The notes: generated by a model not told the origin, from the letters alone. 64,000 nucleotides of DNA from Sulfobacillus thermosulfidooxidans (GCF_001280565.1 NZ_LGRO01000001.1:310001-374000); one strand, 5' to 3'. Shown: positions 8,322 through 16,477, numbered from the stretch's first letter. Made by a program: numbers and translations.

Positions 8322-8975
8322 ATGATCCTGCGAGAAGTAATCGAAAATGTATGGCGCTGGGAAACTCCGGATCCGGAAAACGATTGGATAATGGTTGGTC
8401 ATATGATAAAGACCGATCATGATATAGTCCTAATTGACCCGCCTTTCGTTCCGGCTTTGATTCCCACTATACAAAAGATTGGATCGCCAATCGCTGTTAT
8501 TCTGACCACGCATTATCATTCGCGGGGCGCACGAGTGCTTGGTCAAAAGTTGCAGTGTCCTGTTTATGTTCCGCAGCAAGCCGATCGGGAATATTTACAG
8601 GGTCGAAATCTTACAGATTTCACTGTCTATGGGGATAAAGATATCTTACCAGCGGGACTGCACGCCATACCTTGTGCAGTGAATGTCCCAGACGAACGTG
8701 ACCCGTCCAAAACAACCAAACTTGTCGACGAGATGTTGCTCCTTAGCCCAGCCCATCGCGCAATATTATGTGGCGACGTTATGGTTGGATCCCAGGACGG
8801 TGTGCTGGGATGTCCTGAAGGCTTTACCGATGATCCGAATTTTACGCAAGTCATGGCGTCATTACGAACTGTCGATCAAATCGGAGTGGCAAATATGGCC
8901 GACACTTTGTTACCGGGACACGGTCTTGACATTATCGGAAGTTTTTCTACAGCACTTTCTGCTCGACTATCTTAG
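8322..8975 (+). CDS. MBL-fold protein with degenerate metal motif
   Basis: Encodes 217 aa with the metallo-beta-lactamase order: strand pairs, IVLIDPPF, then TTHYHSRGA where HxHxDH is expected, CGDVMVG, and LPGHG near the end. The Asp and last His of the first motif are absent, so metal binding may be altered or lost. A GGGGGA ribosome binding site precedes the ATG. It is the last gene of the plus-strand cluster and overlaps the convergent regulator's 3' end by 4 nt. Confidence 0.65.
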   Translation: MILREVIENVWRWETPDPENDWIMVGHMIKTDHDIVLIDPPFVPALIPTIQKIGSPIAVILTTHYHSRGARVLGQKLQCPVYVPQQADREYLQGRNLTDFTVYGDKDILPAGLHAIPCAVNVPDERDPSKTTKLVDEMLLLSPAHRAILCGDVMVGSQDGVLGCPEGFTDDPNFTQVMASLRTVDQIGVANMADTLLPGHGLDIIGSFSTALSARLS

Positions 8976-10138
8976 AAAAACCGAATTAATAACTGCCAGG
9001 CGGCCGAAAAACGCCTCTCATAATTGTCGCCAATCCTGAGAGACAACATGGGTTCATCTTGGAGCCTCGGCCAGCGATGAATCCGTCCTAAAGTGGCCAT
9101 GGTAGCAAAGTCCAGGATATCCCTCTGATGAGTGAGACAGCGAAACTTCTCATATGTTTTGGCAGCCTGATCCCACTTTTCTGAGAGGCCTTCGATTAAG
9201 CATTTTTCGGCTAATGAAGCAGCATATTGACGGGTCGAGGGCATCCTGTGCATGGTGAGCGCATCGCGAATTGTGATCTCTGCGTCGGTCAGATTTCCTG
9301 TTTGCCGATAGAGTACGCCTAAGTTATGGAGTAGTCGACCTTGTAAATTCGGAAAAGATGTTGTAGCCCTCTGCAGTCGCTTCATCGCAGTCAGGACGGT
9401 TTCTGGACCATGAATGGCCCATCGACAGATCAATTGACCCAATTGCACTTCGTAACCCAATGAAGGGTGATCCCTTAAGTCGTGTACAACATTGAAAGCC
9501 ATCCATGCTTCATGATAATTGTGCAATTCCAACAAAACTTGTCCTTCTGTATACCAAGATAATTGATATTCCTTTTGACGGTTTAATTCCTCAAAAATGT
9601 TGCGCGCTTTTCGAATAAAGTGGAGACTAGCGACGTGATCGTGGCCCGCTAACGCCGCCGTTAGTCCACAATTGTAGAGAGCTATAGCCTTTCGAAAGCT
9701 AATAGGGGTTCGTGTCAAAGCAGCAAGCATTTGGGAGAACCAAAAATACGCCGATTGAAAATCTTGTTTTTTCACATGAATCTTCCCCAAAGCATGATAA
9801 ACATAACTATTATAACGTCCATCGTATTGCGACCGACTCATATGCAGCGCGGTTTGGGCGACAGTTTCTGCCGGTTCAGTTAGTCCATAATCCAGCAAAT
9901 GTTCGGCGAGGCGGCATAAATTTAAAGGAGACGGTCCACTTATCAGATACAAGTCGATCCAGTCTGAAACGGACCATGTGAACAATTTTGTCATTTTCAC
10001 AAGAAGTTCCGGAGATGGATTACGTGTTCCGTTTTCAATCGCTGAGATGTGAGATCGGGTTACGTGCAATTGTCGGGCCATTTCGGCCCGAGACCATCCG
10101 TGAGCGAGACGGTGCTTGTTAATGAGATGATGGAGCAC
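8972..10138 (-). CDS. HTH-TPR regulator, RRNPP-like peptide receptor
   Basis: I start it at GTG 10138, preceded at 5 nt by GGAGGGAG, giving 388 aa. The N-terminus is an XRE helix-turn-helix (SRAEMARQLHVTRSHISAIE). The rest is a chain of TPR-like helical pairs (YHALGKIHVKKQDFQSAYFW, HNLGVLYRQTGNLTDAEITI). This is the build of RRNPP receptors (PlcR, NprR, PrgX, Rgg-like), which bind short secreted peptides re-imported into the cell. It points at the radical SAM operon and is divergent from a small exported pro-peptide gene, as expected for a receptor-pheromone pair. Confidence 0.75.
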   Translation of the reverse strand: MLHHLINKHRLAHGWSRAEMARQLHVTRSHISAIENGTRNPSPELLVKMTKLFTWSVSDWIDLYLISGPSPLNLCRLAEHLLDYGLTEPAETVAQTALHMSRSQYDGRYNSYVYHALGKIHVKKQDFQSAYFWFSQMLAALTRTPISFRKAIALYNCGLTAALAGHDHVASLHFIRKARNIFEELNRQKEYQLSWYTEGQVLLELHNYHEAWMAFNVVHDLRDHPSLGYEVQLGQLICRWAIHGPETVLTAMKRLQRATTSFPNLQGRLLHNLGVLYRQTGNLTDAEITIRDALTMHRMPSTRQYAASLAEKCLIEGLSEKWDQAAKTYEKFRCLTHQRDILDFATMATLGRIHRWPRLQDEPMLSLRIGDNYERRFSAAWQLLIRFF

Positions 10139-10229
10139 TGTGACTCCCTCCGATATTCGTGATGGTGTCCTATCCAATAACTGCTCTATAAGGAACATTG
10201 TACATCAAGTGAGGAGGTTAATTCGATTA

Positions 10230-10391
10230 ATGCCACGTAGTAAGAGATTCATCACAATAATAGGCTTTATCATCATAGTGCTTTGGTTTCCAGTACATCA
10301 TCCACATAACACGAGAATAAGTCATAATTTTCTATTAGTCAGTTCATCTAATCCGCAAAACGCCAACGGCCCGGATCCCGTTATCCTATAA
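10230..10391 (+). CDS. Candidate secreted pro-pheromone for the HTH-TPR regulator
   Basis: Encodes 53 aa. The N-terminus MPRSKRFITIIGFIIIVLWF is a basic cap plus hydrophobic core, like a signal peptide. The rest is polar and ends NANGPDPVIL, similar in character to the C-terminal signal of NprX-type peptides. GAGGAGG lies upstream, with a long 12-nt spacing. It starts 91 bp from and divergent to the receptor-like gene. In RRNPP systems the last 5-10 residues are usually the active peptide; that processing is inference. Confidence 0.6.
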   Translation: MPRSKRFITIIGFIIIVLWFPVHHPHNTRISHNFLLVSSSNPQNANGPDPVIL

Positions 10392-10449
10392 ACCATTATC
10401 GAATTTGTTAACTCGTCGTGACATTACGAAGTTGACGAAAACGGACACT

Positions 10450-10682
10450 TCAGCTTCGCGACCAATTGCTATCATGGGGTCTGTTCGCGGTCGGACTCGG
10501 CCCGGTCAATCTAAACGCCATGACCAAATCGACGCCGATGGCGAGCATCTGTCGGTTGCGCCGGGGCCCGGCGCCCCGCCAGTGATGATCGTCGCATCGG
10601 CGGGCACCCGCTGGATGAACGTCATAATGGGCCGGATATCGGTCCAATGGCGGCTGCCACAAATCAAAATGCGTAAGGACAT
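10450..10682 (-). pseudogene. SLOG/DUF2493 remnant, copy 2
   Basis: MSLRILICGSRHWTDIRPIM and ATIITGGAP match the gene at 1572-1979. About 34 codons after the glycine loop are deleted, and the reading frame breaks before NRQMLAIGVDLVMAF. It lies directly after the second ThiF remnant, so the two once formed a neighbouring pair. Confidence 0.65.
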
Positions 10683-10768
10683 TGGCGGTCTCCTTTCGTA
10701 TACGCATAGGAACATCGCTCACGGTCTCTCATCAGGGGGTCGTGCGCGATAAACCGTGACGCATCGCG

Positions 10769-11300
10769 TCATGGCAAGATGAGAGGCTTAAGAGCATGCC
10801 AATATGAGGGGGTCAGAACTTGGATATGGTGCGTGCTATAATACGTGTTAAAATTGCTCACGTGCCACAGAATCTGTTGTTCGGCCAATAACGCAGTGAG
10901 GGCACTCATCACCGTCATGGCCGCCCAGACATTGGTCAGCATCCGATGGGGTTGGGCCACCGTGTCGATATAGATGCCTTCGGGCCAGCGCAGAAAAATC
11001 TGGTGGAGAATTTGGCGGGTCGCGTGGTTATCGACACAACCGATGAGAAGGGGAAAGGGCACGCCATAAGAAAATGCGGCGTGGTCGGGGGGAATCCACG
11101 CGTCGAACGCAGTAGGACCGTGCAGATAGTCGGAGATAGCCCAAATGGGACGATGATAGAGACTGTCAAAACGTTCAGCCAAGACCGCCGCTTTCAAGCG
11201 GTCCATATCTTAGGTAAAAAGTGTTGGCGGTGCAAATTGTCCGGTTCCACGGTATCGCCATCGACGAGCGTGAGTTTAAAGCAGCGGGCTGTGGGATGAC
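10769..11300 (-). pseudogene. PRTRC-type ThiF remnant, copy 2
   Basis: This copy keeps part of the N-terminal region missing from copy 1: LTLVDGDTVEPDNLHRQHF, which marks the E1-like adenylation fold. A frameshift near 11210 separates it from LKAAVLAERFDSLYHRPIW and LLIGCVDNHATRQIL. The middle segment (GGHVVIGYRHH in copy 1) is deleted. ThiF members of PRTRC clusters have no known reaction; this one is clearly dead. Confidence 0.65.
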
Positions 11301-11350
11301 ATAGAAGGATGAGCGGATTGGGTCATGGAGATGTGTCGGAGGGCATTGCG

Positions 11351-11887
11351 CTAGGAATTATCCTCTGTGAGGAGGGGGTCAAAGGGGACGCGAAAAAGGG
11401 ACTGGACGGTGTTGAGCGGAAGCCAGTAGCGCTGGCCCGTTAAAGGAAGAAAACCATAATGGGTATAAAAGGATTCAGCGCCCTCTAGAGCATCGACAAC
11501 GACCCCGGCGGTCGCAATCGTAGACGATGACGAGACCACACGACGTAGGGCATCCAAAAGCAAGAATTCCCCAATGTGCTGACCGTGAAACGCCACATCG
11601 ACCGCTAAACGTCCTAACAAGGTGACTCCCACATCAGGATAACGAGCTAATGGGCGCTGGTATGGAACCGGGATATCCTGAAGTTTCAGGCTCAATGCCG
11701 AAAGCGTATAGTAGCCTAAAATTCTTTGGGGAGCGGATGGATAAACGCCGACAAACACCGCTGCGGCTCGGCGTCGGATATCCTGGCGAGCCCGTTCGCG
11801 GAGGTACGTGTCTAACCCGCCAGGGGGACAGATAAATTGCGTGCGATCATGCTGAGCGGTTAAACGTTCGACGCGGATGGATTCCAT
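11351..11887 (-). CDS. GNAT acetyltransferase toxin (TacT/AtaT-like)
   Basis: Encodes 178 aa with the toxin-type GNAT layout: FICPPGGLDTYLRERARQD near the N-terminus, RILGYYTLSALSL, VTLLGRLAVDVAFHGQHIGE where the acetyl-CoA loop sits, and SFYTHYGFLPLTG near the C-terminus. Members acetylate charged aminoacyl-tRNA and stop translation. The ATG overlaps the antitoxin stop (TGATG), so the genes are translationally coupled. Confidence in a toxin rather than a housekeeping acetyltransferase comes from the DUF1778 neighbour. Confidence 0.85.
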   Translation of the reverse strand: MESIRVERLTAQHDRTQFICPPGGLDTYLRERARQDIRRRAAAVFVGVYPSAPQRILGYYTLSALSLKLQDIPVPYQRPLARYPDVGVTLLGRLAVDVAFHGQHIGEFLLLDALRRVVSSSSTIATAGVVVDALEGAESFYTHYGFLPLTGQRYWLPLNTVQSLFRVPFDPLLTEDNS

Positions 11888-12186
11888 CAGGGTTCAGCGT
11901 GTTCAATCCGCGCCCAATATCGCGCAGCGGCTTTCTGTAAGGCGTTATGGGGTTGAGGAGGATTCAATAAGTGCTCGACGAACGTGCGACTTTCCGCCGG
12001 ATTTAAGGCCATCACCTGGCGATGGGCGAGGGCTTCTTGAGCGCGCTCCGTCATGGTGGTGAGAACAAATGCCGAGGTGCTCATGCCCAAGGATGCGGCA
12101 GCTTGGTCAAGCAATTCTTTAAGGTCCGCGGGCAATCGCACTTCTAAACGCGCGTCTTTACGCGGCAGGGTGGAATGGGTGGGCAT
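11887..12186 (-). CDS. DUF1778 antitoxin (TacA-like)
   Basis: Starting at ATG 12186 (GAGGAAG upstream) this encodes 99 aa. The N-terminus RLEVRLPADLKELLDQAAAS and MSTSAFVLTTMTERA form the ribbon-helix-helix DNA-binding domain of DUF1778 antitoxins. The C-terminal tail (FVEHLLNPPQPHNALQKAA) would wrap the GNAT toxin. TacA-type antitoxins repress the shared promoter with the toxin as co-repressor. Confidence 0.85.
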   Translation of the reverse strand: MPTHSTLPRKDARLEVRLPADLKELLDQAAASLGMSTSAFVLTTMTERAQEALAHRQVMALNPAESRTFVEHLLNPPQPHNALQKAAARYWARIEHAEP

Positions 12187-12223
12187 CAGACTTCCTCGCT
12201 TTCGGTCATGGAATTTGATTGTT

Positions 12224-12252
12224 ATTGTACGGCATTTGTCCACACACGTCAA
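12224..12252 (-). promoter_or_regulatory. Promoter of the DUF1778-GNAT operon
   Basis: TTGACG (12247-12252) and TACAAT (12224-12229) on the minus strand are 17 nt apart, 38 nt upstream of the antitoxin start. Confidence 0.7.
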
Positions 12253-12294
12253 TCCTCCTTGATGGTATAGTATGGTGTCTCTGAGCAAAAAGAT

Positions 12295-13455
12295 TCATTG
12301 CAGGAAGCGAAATGTTAGGGAAGAGATAAGTGATGTCATGCCTGACAGGATTTGAGGTTCTCTGAGAGCGCAATGAGGAAACCGTTCTCTAAAGCCCGTC
12401 GCACTTCCAGTGCGACGGACCGGGTAACGGTTTAGCTTGGGCGGATTTCCCGATCGGCGGTGGCTGAGCCGTTGACGGAACTGGTCCCACGCGCGGTCCC
12501 AGCGTTCTGCCGCTTGATCAATGCGGCGTTGGTAGGGTTGCAAGAGGAATTGCGGATCACGGAGAAAAGGATGTTGGGCGACGGTGTGCCAGCGTTTGTG
12601 CCAGCTCATCGCGGCCCGTCGGCGGGCTTGGTGAAAGCGCAGGCGGCGGCTTTCCAGGAGGTCCTGTAAGGCGAGGAGGTCGGGCACGGCCATTTCGGCG
12701 GTGGCAGATGGTGTGGCAGCGCGATAATCGGCGGCATAATCGGAGAGGGTGGTATCAATTTCATGACCCACAGCGGAAATGACGGGAATGGGACAAGTCG
12801 CGACGGCCCGGACAACGGCTTCGGCATTAAAGGCTTGCAAGTCTTCGGTGGCGCCGCCCCCGCGTCCGATAATGACGACATCGTGTGTGGCAGGTTGGAT
12901 GGCTGTGAGCGCGGCGACCAGACTCTCGACAGCGTAATCGCCTTGGACGAGCGCGGGAATTAAATCGAGGCCGATACCGGGACAGCGGCGGCTGCGCACG
13001 GCTTCGATATCGCGGCGGGCCGCGCCGGACGCACTGGTAATCACGGCAATGCGGCGGGGAATGCGGGGCAATGGACGTTTGGGCCGGTCAAAGAGGCCTT
13101 CGGCTTTGAGTTGGCGGTACAAGGTTTCGAGCGCGAGTTTGGCCGCGCCTTCGCCGACGGCGGTGATAGTCTGGGCATATAAGGACGTTTGCCCATCGCG
13201 TTCAAAAACGCCAAGGCGTCCAGTAATTTGCACAGAAAGGCCATCGTGCAAGGGGATAGAACACCGGGCCGCATCGCGGCGGAAGAGGACGCTGCGAATT
13301 TGGGCTTGATCATCTTTGAGCGTAAAATACCAATGGCCCGAGGGATGATGTTTGACGCCGCTGAGTTCGCCGTGCACGGTGACACGGGGAAAGGCCAGTT
13401 CTAATACGGTTTTTATCTGCGCAATGAGGGCAGAAACGGATAAAGAGTCAGACAG
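12295..13455 (-). CDS. xseA: Exonuclease VII large subunit, C-terminally truncated
   Basis: The N-terminal OB-fold (HGELSGVKHHPSGHWYFTLK) and the catalytic core (RIAVITSASGAARRDIEAV, VVIIGRGGGATEDLQAFN, ISAVGHEIDTTLSDYAAD, ATPSATAEMAVPD) are clear, followed by the long helical region. The usual final segment (LSPLAVLxRGYA and after) is absent; the tail reads SGNPPKLNRYPVRR and runs over a perfect hairpin at 12396-12418. The start is uncertain: CTG 13455 has AAAGGAG 8 nt upstream, while ATG 13506 has no ribosome binding site. No xseB is nearby, so activity would depend on a host small subunit. Confidence 0.8.
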   Translation of the reverse strand: MSDSLSVSALIAQIKTVLELAFPRVTVHGELSGVKHHPSGHWYFTLKDDQAQIRSVLFRRDAARCSIPLHDGLSVQITGRLGVFERDGQTSLYAQTITAVGEGAAKLALETLYRQLKAEGLFDRPKRPLPRIPRRIAVITSASGAARRDIEAVRSRRCPGIGLDLIPALVQGDYAVESLVAALTAIQPATHDVVIIGRGGGATEDLQAFNAEAVVRAVATCPIPVISAVGHEIDTTLSDYAADYRAATPSATAEMAVPDLLALQDLLESRRLRFHQARRRAAMSWHKRWHTVAQHPFLRDPQFLLQPYQRRIDQAAERWDRAWDQFRQRLSHRRSGNPPKLNRYPVRRTGSATGFRERFPHCALREPQILSGMTSLISSLTFRFLQ

Positions 13456-13570
13456 GGGAATCACTCCTTTGGCAACACAGAGGGCATAGAGACATCGGTA
13501 CAACACGTCGATGACCGGAAACCGGAAACGGTGGAGGGGAACGGTTTACGGACAACCGACCACCGTATGC

Positions 13571-13607
13571 AAAAAAATAAGCCCGGTCGCGGGAAGACGA
13601 CCGGGCT
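13571..13607 (-). terminator. Rho-independent terminator
   Basis: On the minus strand a 10-bp stem AGCCCGGTCG/CGACCGGGCT is followed by TTATTTTTTT. It ends transcription of the zinc-ribbon gene just upstream. Confidence 0.8.
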
Positions 13608-13679
13608 AACTGAGCACCAGGCAGAACGATGGAAAGTCAAAGAGCATGTATGCAGGGAATCCTTATCATAGAAAGACAA

Positions 13680-13865
13680 TTAGGACCAAAACGTCTGCCA
13701 TCCAGTTGGATCGAGCACAATCCATTGACCGCACGCTAGGCAAGAATGCGCGACACGGGTTTCCCCAGGGAGGATGCGTTCCCACAGCGCCAGTACATTT
13801 TCGGTGCCGCAATGGGGACAGCGTTTGGTATTTTTCGCGGCATTACCTTGGCTATGACGTACCAT
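13680..13865 (-). CDS. Small zinc-ribbon protein
   Basis: Encodes 61 aa from ATG 13865 (GAGAGG 6 nt upstream). Two CxxC knuckles, CPHC and CLAC, about 30 residues apart indicate one zinc-binding ribbon. The frame is open further upstream but without conserved sequence. Role unknown; such proteins often bind nucleic acid or a partner. Confidence 0.6.
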   Translation of the reverse strand: MVRHSQGNAAKNTKRCPHCGTENVLALWERILPGETRVAHSCLACGQWIVLDPTGWQTFWS

Positions 13866-13998
13866 AGCGATCCTCTCGGGTGGGAAAAACTGGGATGGGT
13901 ACAGGGTAACACAACAGCAGGGTCTTGTCGAGATACGAGGCGGGGAACGGAAGTCAGGGGACATGAGGGAGAAGTTCTCTAAGCGGGTTAAAGGAGTT

Positions 13999-14346
13999 TT
14001 ATGGACGGGGCGGGCTGGCAGACGTGATCGCCGTCACGAGGGCTGGACGTAAGTGCGGGCGGATCCCATTGCGAATCGTTTGGGCGGATAATGTCCAGGT
14101 TGGCGGGAGATGATCAACGATATCGTGTTGAAAGGCGTGCATCCAGGATGCGGCCAGGATGACGTCGCCCAGGGCATCGACTCAAAGGGCTCGTGCTCAG
14201 GCGGTCGCTCCCGGTCCCTGATCGGCATCCCATGGGAAGGTCTCCGTAACGGGCTCTAAGGCTTGAAGCCTGCGCCCGTTATGGGAGGCTTTCCAGACAA
14301 AGGGCCCTTGCGGGGTATGGGTGCCGTGATATACGGTGGTTTTCAT
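13999..14346 (-). pseudogene. DUF6166-like gene with two in-frame TGA codons
   Basis: From ATG 14346 the frame reads MKTTVYHGTHTPQGPFVWKA, then WDADQGPGATA, TGA (14197-14199), ARAL, TGA (14182-14184), VDALGDVILAASWMHAFQHD, and on to a TAA at 13999. The order resembles the small DUF6166 family. Both TGAs fall where Leu would fit, so TTA/TTG-to-TGA changes are the simplest reading. No frameshift is present. Confidence 0.5.
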
Positions 14347-14463
14347 GATGTCATCACTCCTTGAGCATCGATCGAGAGGGGAAACGGTTTCCGGTTAACC
14401 AGAACCTCGAAACGGTCAATAGCAACGGATCGTCAGGATAAAATCTTTATAGAAGAGGTGTGT

Positions 14464-15020
14464 TCACTCCGAGTCGGTGATCCAGCGGGACAAAAACTTT
14501 CGCGGTGTTTCCACACGCCATGGTGCACCGGGTATCTGGAATTCCTTGGTGTTGCTTGTGATGATGAGATCGGCTTGTTGTTCAATTGCAGTCAGCATAA
14601 CGTGAGCATCATATCAATCGATCGTTGAGACGCGCACGGAGGGGGAAAACGTTTCGATATGTCCTATAGGCCAATGCGTGGCGTGGTTTTGAAAAAATTG
14701 AGCAAGCGGAAGATATGGCAAGCGCATAATATGCGGTAAAATATCGCGCAATCCGACAGGAACAGCGCCCGCGAGCAAGGGAGCTAAACTTTCTAGAAAA
14801 CGCTGGACGTCCTCATACTGATAGATGCGGCGGTGTCGTCCTGTTCCAATGCCACGTATGTCGCAACGTGGACAAATTCGGCAAGAACCGTTTGAGCAAC
14901 GACAGGAATGAAAAATGGGCCGTTGGCCAAAAGTAAACACTGCATGGTTTTACCATTTGGATTGACCAACGCCCCACAAAAGACTGTAGTGTCCAATACA
15001 ACACGAAGCTTATCGTTCAT
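14464..15020 (-). pseudogene. PIN-domain toxin, frameshift plus in-frame TGA
   Basis: The N-terminus (LRVVLDTTVFCGALVNPNG, with the catalytic Asp of the PIN fold) is in one frame. From near 14840 the sequence continues in another frame (YQYEDVQRFLESLAPLL). Near 14614 a TGA interrupts ID-stop-YDAHVMLTAIEQQA, where Trp would be expected. The C-terminal half (ADLIITSNTKEFQIPG) is intact. PIN toxins are RNases, often against tRNA. Its start overlaps the HTH partner's end. Confidence 0.65.
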
Positions 15021-15435
15021 AATCATCCGGTGGAGGAGCCGAAAATCGTTGGTTAATATCTTGCACGGTAGTCATAAGTCGTTTAATCGCGAACAAATCC
15101 GCGGGAAATTGGTCCGAGCGAATCCGCCAGGATCCCCGAGGGCCGGGCATACGTTGAGCTTGGAGATATTGTTTTTCACACCACTGGCGGACAGTGCGCT
15201 CTGAGACGCCATAGAGGGTGGCAACGTCTGCGGTGGTCATCCAGGAGATGTCGGGCTCACGGATCGCGATGGATACGACAGGATCGCTAGAAACCGACAG
15301 ACTTGCTATTAAACGCTCCATCAATTGCCGGACTTGTGGTAAGCTGCTGGGAATTTTCTCGATTTCTGGAGCTATTTGACGAATTTCGTCACGACTTAAG
15401 GTTAACATCACAATCCCCCTCTTGTTTTCTTGCAT
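15010..15435 (-). CDS. HTH antitoxin-like partner of the PIN gene
   Basis: Encodes 141 aa from ATG 15435 (GGAG 6 nt upstream); an ATG at 15408 with GAGGGGG is a good alternative. The C-terminal half has a MerR/excisionase-type helix-turn-helix (MTTADVATLYGVSERTVRQW, then QAQRMPGPRGSWRIR). It overlaps the PIN gene by about 10 nt. With the toxin broken it is probably an orphan antitoxin. Confidence 0.65.
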   Translation of the reverse strand: MQENKRGIVMLTLSRDEIRQIAPEIEKIPSSLPQVRQLMERLIASLSVSSDPVVSIAIREPDISWMTTADVATLYGVSERTVRQWCEKQYLQAQRMPGPRGSWRIRSDQFPADLFAIKRLMTTVQDINQRFSAPPPDDYER

Positions 15436-15591
15436 TATGACTCCTTTCCGTGATTGCCGCAAGTTCCGTTATATCCGATATTAAACAGTATGCGTCACAA
15501 AAAGGACATAATACGTTTGTTAGAAATCGAACGACAGAAGAAAACCTTTGAAGGAATTGTTTATGTATTTGTCATGTTAGGAGGATTCTCT

Positions 15592-15738
15592 ATGGGGAAG
15601 CAGCATAAGAAACCGCTGACGGCAACGGGTTGGCATGATCTCCCGCAAAGATGGAGAATCTTCGAGGAGATTCGCGAGGGTTTCCCCATCGTGCAAACAC
15701 GCGGCATGGTGATCCGGGGACTGTGGCCAGAGCCGTAA
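15592..15738 (+). CDS. 48-aa hypothetical protein on the plus strand
   Basis: AGGAGG lies 7 nt before the ATG, and the product is basic at the N-terminus (MGKQHKKPLTATGWHD) and ends VIRGLWPEP. It is one of few plus-strand genes in this part. No family recognised. Confidence 0.4.
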   Translation: MGKQHKKPLTATGWHDLPQRWRIFEEIREGFPIVQTRGMVIRGLWPEP

Positions 15739-15750
15739 AAGCCGTTGGCG

Positions 15751-15855
15751 TCAGGATGTTGGCAAGATGTCGCGGAAGGTGGTATCGCGTTCACACCCGT
15801 CTACGAGGCTTGGGAGAGAAGTCACGAGGGAAGATTCGGAAGGCCGGGAGGACAT
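15751..15855 (-). CDS. 34-aa hypothetical peptide
   Basis: The start has a strong AAAGGAG upstream and the product begins MSSRPSESSLVTSLPSL. It is polar, with no signal or membrane segment. It is supported only by the ribosome binding site and operon-like position. Confidence 0.35.
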   Translation of the reverse strand: MSSRPSESSLVTSLPSLVDGCERDTTFRDILPTS

Positions 15856-15884
15856 GATGACGCACTCCTTTCAACGCAGGGAAA

Positions 15885-16049
15885 TTAGGAGAAAAATTTG
15901 ATGAGGGCCCGCTGCACTTTGTCAGGGCAGGGGATAAACCGCGTATCCTCATCATATTCCATGGTCTCGGTCCAGGCGATGAGAGCATAGACCGCTTGAA
16001 GGCGTTGGCGAGACCGGATAATTGGACGCGATAAGGGGTGACGGGTCAT
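15885..16049 (-). CDS. 54-aa hypothetical protein
   Basis: Starts at ATG 16049 with GGAG 10 nt upstream. The product is basic at the N-terminus (MTRHPLSRPIIRSRQRLQAV) with a central helix. It lies 30 bp upstream of the 34-aa gene. Family unknown. Confidence 0.45.
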   Translation of the reverse strand: MTRHPLSRPIIRSRQRLQAVYALIAWTETMEYDEDTRFIPCPDKVQRALIKFFS

Positions 16050-16100
16050 AGACGGTATGCTCCTGATGGCAAAGATTTTGATAGAGTGGAGGGACAAGGG

Positions 16101-16136
16101 CCCAGACCGTTTCCGGTTCACCGGAAACGGTCTGGG
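16101..16136. repeat. Perfect 16-bp-arm palindrome, ACCGTTTCCGGT family
   Basis: The arms CCCAGACCGTTTCCGG and CCGGAAACGGTCTGGG form a long hairpin with a four-base loop. The core recurs elsewhere in the window (see findings). Confidence 0.75.
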
Positions 16137-16176
16137 GGTGTGTGATAACGGGGACCGAATCGAACGGCGGCACAGT

Positions 16177-16431
16177 TTAAGACGGCATAGGAATTAATTG
16201 CAAGGCGTGTAAGGTGTGCCAAATATCGGGGATAAGATAACGCATAGCGGGTTTCCGTGTGATAAAGCGGTCTGGCGCGCGGTCCCACCCGTCGCCGCGA
16301 CCGACCCAATGGAAACGGGATAAGGCTTCGGCCCATAGGATCGGCGCGGTATGGAGCACCAGATGGTCATTTAAACCGCACGCGAGCGCGGCTAAAGAGG
16401 CAGAGAGATCGTAAAATCTTTTAACACGCAT
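16177..16431 (-). CDS. 84-aa hypothetical protein
   Basis: The open frame begins MRVKRFYDLSASLAALACG and is rich in Trp, His and Arg, like other small proteins of this element. No clear ribosome binding site precedes the ATG. I do not recognise it. Confidence 0.35.
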   Translation of the reverse strand: MRVKRFYDLSASLAALACGLNDHLVLHTAPILWAEALSRFHWVGRGDGWDRAPDRFITRKPAMRYLIPDIWHTLHALQLIPMPS

Positions 16432-16477
16432 TCTTTACGATACCGGTACGAAACCTGGGAAATTTTTAGGACCGCGT

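Noticed and set aside
10405-10752. Plus-strand open frame of 115 codons
   Set aside because: It lies antisense to the SLOG remnant and has no SD.
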